From contig JAAVCK010000025.1 in assembly GCA_014802325.1 (NCBI GenBank), positions 1 through 35,422 of the forward strand: a stretch of DNA of 35,422 bases, written 5' to 3'. Source of the stretch: Bacteroides sp. Its GTDB lineage: Bacteria; Bacteroidota; Bacteroidia; Bacteroidales; Muribaculaceae. Shown here one piece after another: positions 32,675 to 35,422 of the stretch. A model generated the notes under the pieces. The model searched no databases. It was not told the origin of the DNA and worked only from the letters and a program-made list of their open reading frames with translations. A program made the position numbers and the translations under genes. How positions within the stretch are numbered: the first letter of the stretch is position 1; each line of letters opens with the position of its first letter.

Positions 32675-33577
32675 ATGTCACGCAATCTTTTAGGACGATA
32701 CATCTGGCTCATAGATACGATAGTACGCTACGGCACCATCACCCGCGAGCGGCTCAATGAGCTGTGGATGCGTTCGCGGTTTTCCGACGGTGCTCCGCTG
32801 CCGCGGCGCACTTTCTACACCTACCGTCAGGCCATCGAGGAACTGTTTAATATCACCATCGAGTGCAATCCGGCTACTTACGAGTATTCGATACGGGGTA
32901 CGGGTGCACATGACGGCAGTGTGACTGACTGGCTGCTCAATTCGGCCACCATCAGCGATGTGCTCAGCGGAGTGCGCGACATATCGGGGCGTGTGTTTCT
33001 TGAGGATGTGCCTTCGGCGCGCGACCACCTCGCCACCGTCACCGAGGCTCTGCGCAGCAATCATCCGCTGCGATTCACCTATCATCCCTATACGCGTGTC
33101 AATCCCTCGCGTGGAGTTGTGGTGGAGCCGTATTTCCTGAAGATTTTCCGTCAGCGCTGGTACGTGACCGGACTTAATGTGAAGGACAATGCCATAAAGA
33201 CTTATGCGCTCGACCGTATGACCGACGTGACTCTCGACGAGGGTACTTTTGTCATCCCGGCCGACTTTGATGCCGAGGAGTTTGTGAGCGAAGCCTTCGG
33301 AATAGTCTTCACCAAAGGTCAGGCCCATCGCGTGGCCATAAAGGCCGATGCCCGTCAGGCCAAATACCTGCGCGCGCTGCCTCTGCATCCTTCGCAGAGC
33401 GAGGTGATTCACGACCGATATTCGATATTTTATTACCACATCAAGCTCACGCCTGACTTCGTGCAGGAGCTGCTGTCGATGGGCCCGAATATCGAGGTGG
33501 TGTCGCCGCCCGAGCTGAAAGCCATGATAGTGGAGTCGCTGCGTGCATCCCTGTCGCTCTATGAGGATAAAATATGA
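32675..33577 (+). CDS. WYL-domain transcription regulator
   Basis: The 300-residue protein has an N-terminal winged-helix region (about 1-75, with ITRERLNELW and RRTFYTYRQAIEELF) and a WYL domain at about 125-215 (PLRFTYHPY, then the RQRWYVTGLN core and KTYALDRM). A WCX-type dimerisation end follows. WYL proteins bind nucleotides or nucleic acid and regulate transcription, often of defence genes. It is divergent from the GLUG-repeat gene (195 nt apart) and has no same-strand partner, so its target may be that gene or its own. Confidence 0.9.
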   Translation: MSRNLLGRYIWLIDTIVRYGTITRERLNELWMRSRFSDGAPLPRRTFYTYRQAIEELFNITIECNPATYEYSIRGTGAHDGSVTDWLLNSATISDVLSGVRDISGRVFLEDVPSARDHLATVTEALRSNHPLRFTYHPYTRVNPSRGVVVEPYFLKIFRQRWYVTGLNVKDNAIKTYALDRMTDVTLDEGTFVIPADFDAEEFVSEAFGIVFTKGQAHRVAIKADARQAKYLRALPLHPSQSEVIHDRYSIFYYHIKLTPDFVQELLSMGPNIEVVSPPELKAMIVESLRASLSLYEDKI

Positions 33578-33706
33578 AATTAAAAATTTTGAATTTAGAA
33601 TGGGGCAGTGCCCGTGCATGACTTAATCCTGAATGTATACGAAGTCGCCGGAACGATCTTGAAGGTCGCGCCGGCGAGGTATAAATGAGAGTGGAATGAG
33701 GATGGC

Positions 33707-34193
33707 TTAGTGTTTCTGTGATTTTGCGTAGAGCTCGCTTAACTTCTTGTCGAGCTTTTCGGGCTTGAGTTTGCTCAGCTTGTCAAGTTCGGAGATGTTT
33801 CCTATTGCGCCTTTGTTGTCTTTGTAGTATTTCAGCACGTCATTCATCGACGCTATGTAAGTGGCTTCGTTGTTCTGTGTAAGGCCGCGGGAAGCAGTAT
33901 TAATGATTTCAGCCGCCATGTATGCCGATAAAATATTGGCATTTGAGACGAGGACGGGCGACACGTTGATAGAGAGCGTCATATCGTCAGTGTCAGTCAG
34001 CCACATAATGATTAACGCGCTGTATTGCTTTACGGTTTCTTCATTTCCTGCAAGGGGAGTTTCGAGTAGCCGGTGGGCAATATCTACGACTTTTTGGGTA
34101 GGCAGTTTGGCTATCTGCTCACGAAGTTCCTGCGGGGAGATTTCCTGCGCGGCGGTCGTGACGGGAGTGAATACGGAGACGAGGGCTATGAAA
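33707..34193 (-). pseudogene. Secreted protein of unknown function, 5' end lost to an insertion sequence
   Basis: The coding frame runs from about FIALVSVF through a signal-peptide end at TAAQ and on to the stop at 33707 (about 160 residues). There is no native start: the frame upstream of 34193 belongs to the inserted element. What remains begins in the middle of the hydrophobic stretch of a signal peptide, so the Met and basic residues lie on the far side of the insertion, outside the window. The mature part is mostly helical (IAKLPTQKVVDIAHRLLE, then a Lys-rich end KSQKH) and I do not recognise the family. A frame continuing upstream gives a false N-terminus made from the element. The gap 33578-33706 holds only a weak CGCCGG/CCGGCG hairpin. 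Confidence 0.75.
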
Positions 34194-34229
34194 GGGTCAG
34201 CGGAATTTTCCGGTGGGCGGGAGGTAATG

Positions 34230-35259
34230 TCAAGAGTATAGTGTTGCCAGTCTGAACATGAAGAATTTGATGTCGCCAACTCCTCGGAACTGGGTTCTGA
34301 ACGCCTTGATTTTGGCATTGAATGATTCAGCCGATGCATTTGTGAGCCTTCGCTCGAAATAGTTGATTATTGTGGCGTTGTGATTCTCGAAAGTCTCCAG
34401 AACCTTGTTGAATTCATTATTCCCAAAGGCCTCCACTTCGTTGTACCATCTGGCAAGATTAAGCCTGGCGACTCCGGCAGATGTTTTCTCGTTGAAGATG
34501 TCCACCAGCTTTAGAAACAGCCCGTATGCCTTTTCCAGATCGGGGAACTTGGCGAACAATATCCGGGCGCGTATCTTCTGCTGCTCGTTCCATTTCGATT
34601 TGTGTTTGAGTATAATATGCCGGCTACGCGCCATGATCTGCGGCATGGTCTCGCCATTGTCCATCCTCTCGGGTTCCCATTGTCCGATTCGTTCGCGTTC
34701 ATCTTTTGAGGTTGCATTCTTTCGTTTCCGGCGATGTTCCCTGATCGCCTTGTTCTCGGCGTCAAGAATCTCCCAACGGTGTCTTATCCTCAGTTGGTCA
34801 ACGGCTTCGGAAATGAGCTGCTGAACATGGAACCGGTCGTTGACAAGCGATGCGCCGGGAAACACGTTTCTGACGGTCAGCATCATGGCCGAAGAGAGAT
34901 CTGTTGTGACTGTTTTTACCTTGAGGCGCTGTTTCAAAGGGACTTTTCGCAGTATTGCGGATACTGTGTCGCTTGCCACGCCGCGAACCATCGCTGCAAG
35001 AGATCCTTTGCCGCCATGCGCGGCCTTGTTGGTCAGTATGGTATAGACATCGCCATTGCTCAGACAGGTCTCGTCAAGACTCATGTCAGCACCGAAATTT
35101 TCAGGATACAAGATGTATTCATCGGCATGCCCAAGCTGGTCCCATAACCGATAGCCGCTGATTACTTCCTTGTACTGCTTGCGCAGTGTCTGTCCGTTCA
35201 GACCGTTGCGTGCGGCAAGAGTGGATATGCTGACCGGAGTGCTCTCAATCTCCCTCTTT
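34230..35259 (-). CDS. ISL3-family DDE transposase, catalytic part (orfB)
   Basis: Catalytic domain of an ISL3-type transposase. The first Asp is in SLDETCL, the second in VTTDLSSAM, and the Glu in SAESFNAKIKAFRTQFRGV near the end. The frame is open back to about 35259 without a good start (only a TTG at 35111). The sequence STPVSISTLAARNGLNGQTL before that TTG looks like real transposase, so the protein is probably made by joining to orfA through a +1 shift at T6A4 (35257-35266). The DDE residues look complete. Confidence 0.85.
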
Positions 35260-35421
35260 TAAAAAAGCGACAAACTCGGCGTTGAGCCTTGTGCCGTCGA
35301 ACTCGGATACATCCCACTCATAGCTGAATATCTCGCCGGTAGCTTTGTTGAGCCACTTGCGCTTCCGTACATGGAGGTACGTGGCCCGTCCCCGTATCGG
35401 ATAATCCTGTATGGTGCGGTA
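35245..35421 (-). CDS. ISL3-family transposase N-terminal region (orfA), partial
   Basis: On the minus strand the frame reads YPIRGRATYLHVRKRKWLN, GEIFSYEWDVSEFDGTRLN and AEFVAFLKEGD before the stop TGA at 35245-35247. This is the N-terminal part seen in ISAon1-like elements. The 5' end is outside the window. Skipping one base in the T6A4 run (35257-35266) would continue as VAFLKREIESTPV directly into orfB. Confidence 0.75.
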   Translation of the reverse strand, partial: YRTIQDYPIRGRATYLHVRKRKWLNKATGEIFSYEWDVSEFDGTRLNAEFVAFLKEGD

Positions 35422-35422
35422 A

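Larger units (their letters stand above)
34194..35422 (-). mobile_element. ISL3-type (ISAon1-like) insertion sequence, one end outside the window
   Basis: The element end lies at about 34194, where GGGTCAGCGGAATTTTCCGG begins directly behind the interrupted signal-peptide codons. It carries two reading frames on the minus strand, an N-terminal part and the DDE part, that would be joined by a one-base frameshift. The other end, its inverted repeat and the target duplication are beyond 35422. Confidence 0.8.

Noticed and set aside
35245..35266. Canonical -1 frameshift at T TTA AAA in the transposase
   Set aside because: The heptamer is present, but a -1 shift leads into a frame that soon stops; only a one-base forward shift or deletion reaches the catalytic frame.

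Overview
The window looks like a piece of a gut-type Bacteroidales chromosome, probably close to Muribaculaceae; the family assignment is inference. Supporting signs are repeated Bacteroidetes sigma-ABfr promoter boxes (TTTG, about 20 nt, TAnnTTTG), a GldH lipoprotein, a PorT-type barrel next to a LysM protein, a pair of glycine-lipid type acyltransferases, a type IX secretion sorting tail on a 1196-residue protein, an ISL3/ISAon1-type insertion sequence and an IS982 relic. The core genes are GC-rich. The first 2.9 kb and the stretch after the tRNA are visibly AT-richer and look like accessory DNA.

Layout: (1) 1-2.9 kb, accessory: the 3' end of a group II intron, a gene-free stretch with a strong hairpin/pseudoknot, then a two-gene unit. 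The first gene fuses a SLOG (YspA/DUF2493-like) nucleotide-binding domain to a sigma-70 region 1.2-2 module. The second carries a PD-(D/E)XK nuclease motif. A terminator and a 32-nt tandem repeat follow. This pair is my best candidate for an undescribed system. (2) 3.0-10.9 kb, plus strand: purH, then mreB-mreC-mreD-mrdA-rodA (cell elongation) and a small unknown gene. (3) 10.9-14.7 kb: a secreted bile-salt-hydrolase-like Ntn hydrolase (minus), tRNA-Pro(TGG) with a textbook promoter, a decayed nitroreductase tail, then minus-strand pyrE, an SRPBCC protein and a Rieske-like lipoprotein. (4) 14.4-15.8 kb: an HxlR-type regulator divergent from two NTF2-like genes, with a 39-bp inverted-repeat operator between them. 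(5) 15.8-20.5 kb, minus: a decayed IS982 element, gldH, ricT, rny, a possible 6S-like RNA, zapA and a coiled-coil partner. (6) 20.6-28.8 kb, minus: a SemiSWEET, a PorT-like barrel, a LysM/periplasmic-binding-like protein, a DMT transporter, an AlbA_2/Schlafen-like protein with a 7-nt repeat in its leader, then a likely operon glsA-like, glsB-like, galE, mtnN. (7) 28.8-35.4 kb: a large secreted GLUG-repeat protein with a T9SS tail, a divergent WYL regulator, and a secreted-protein gene cut in its signal peptide by an ISL3-type element that runs off the window.

Working together: the purH/pyrE, mre/mrd/rodA, zapA, rny/ricT and galE genes are housekeeping. The accessory genes sit at the left edge, beside the tRNA and around the two insertion sequences. 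All functional calls are by motif recognition from the sequence alone; no database search was run.
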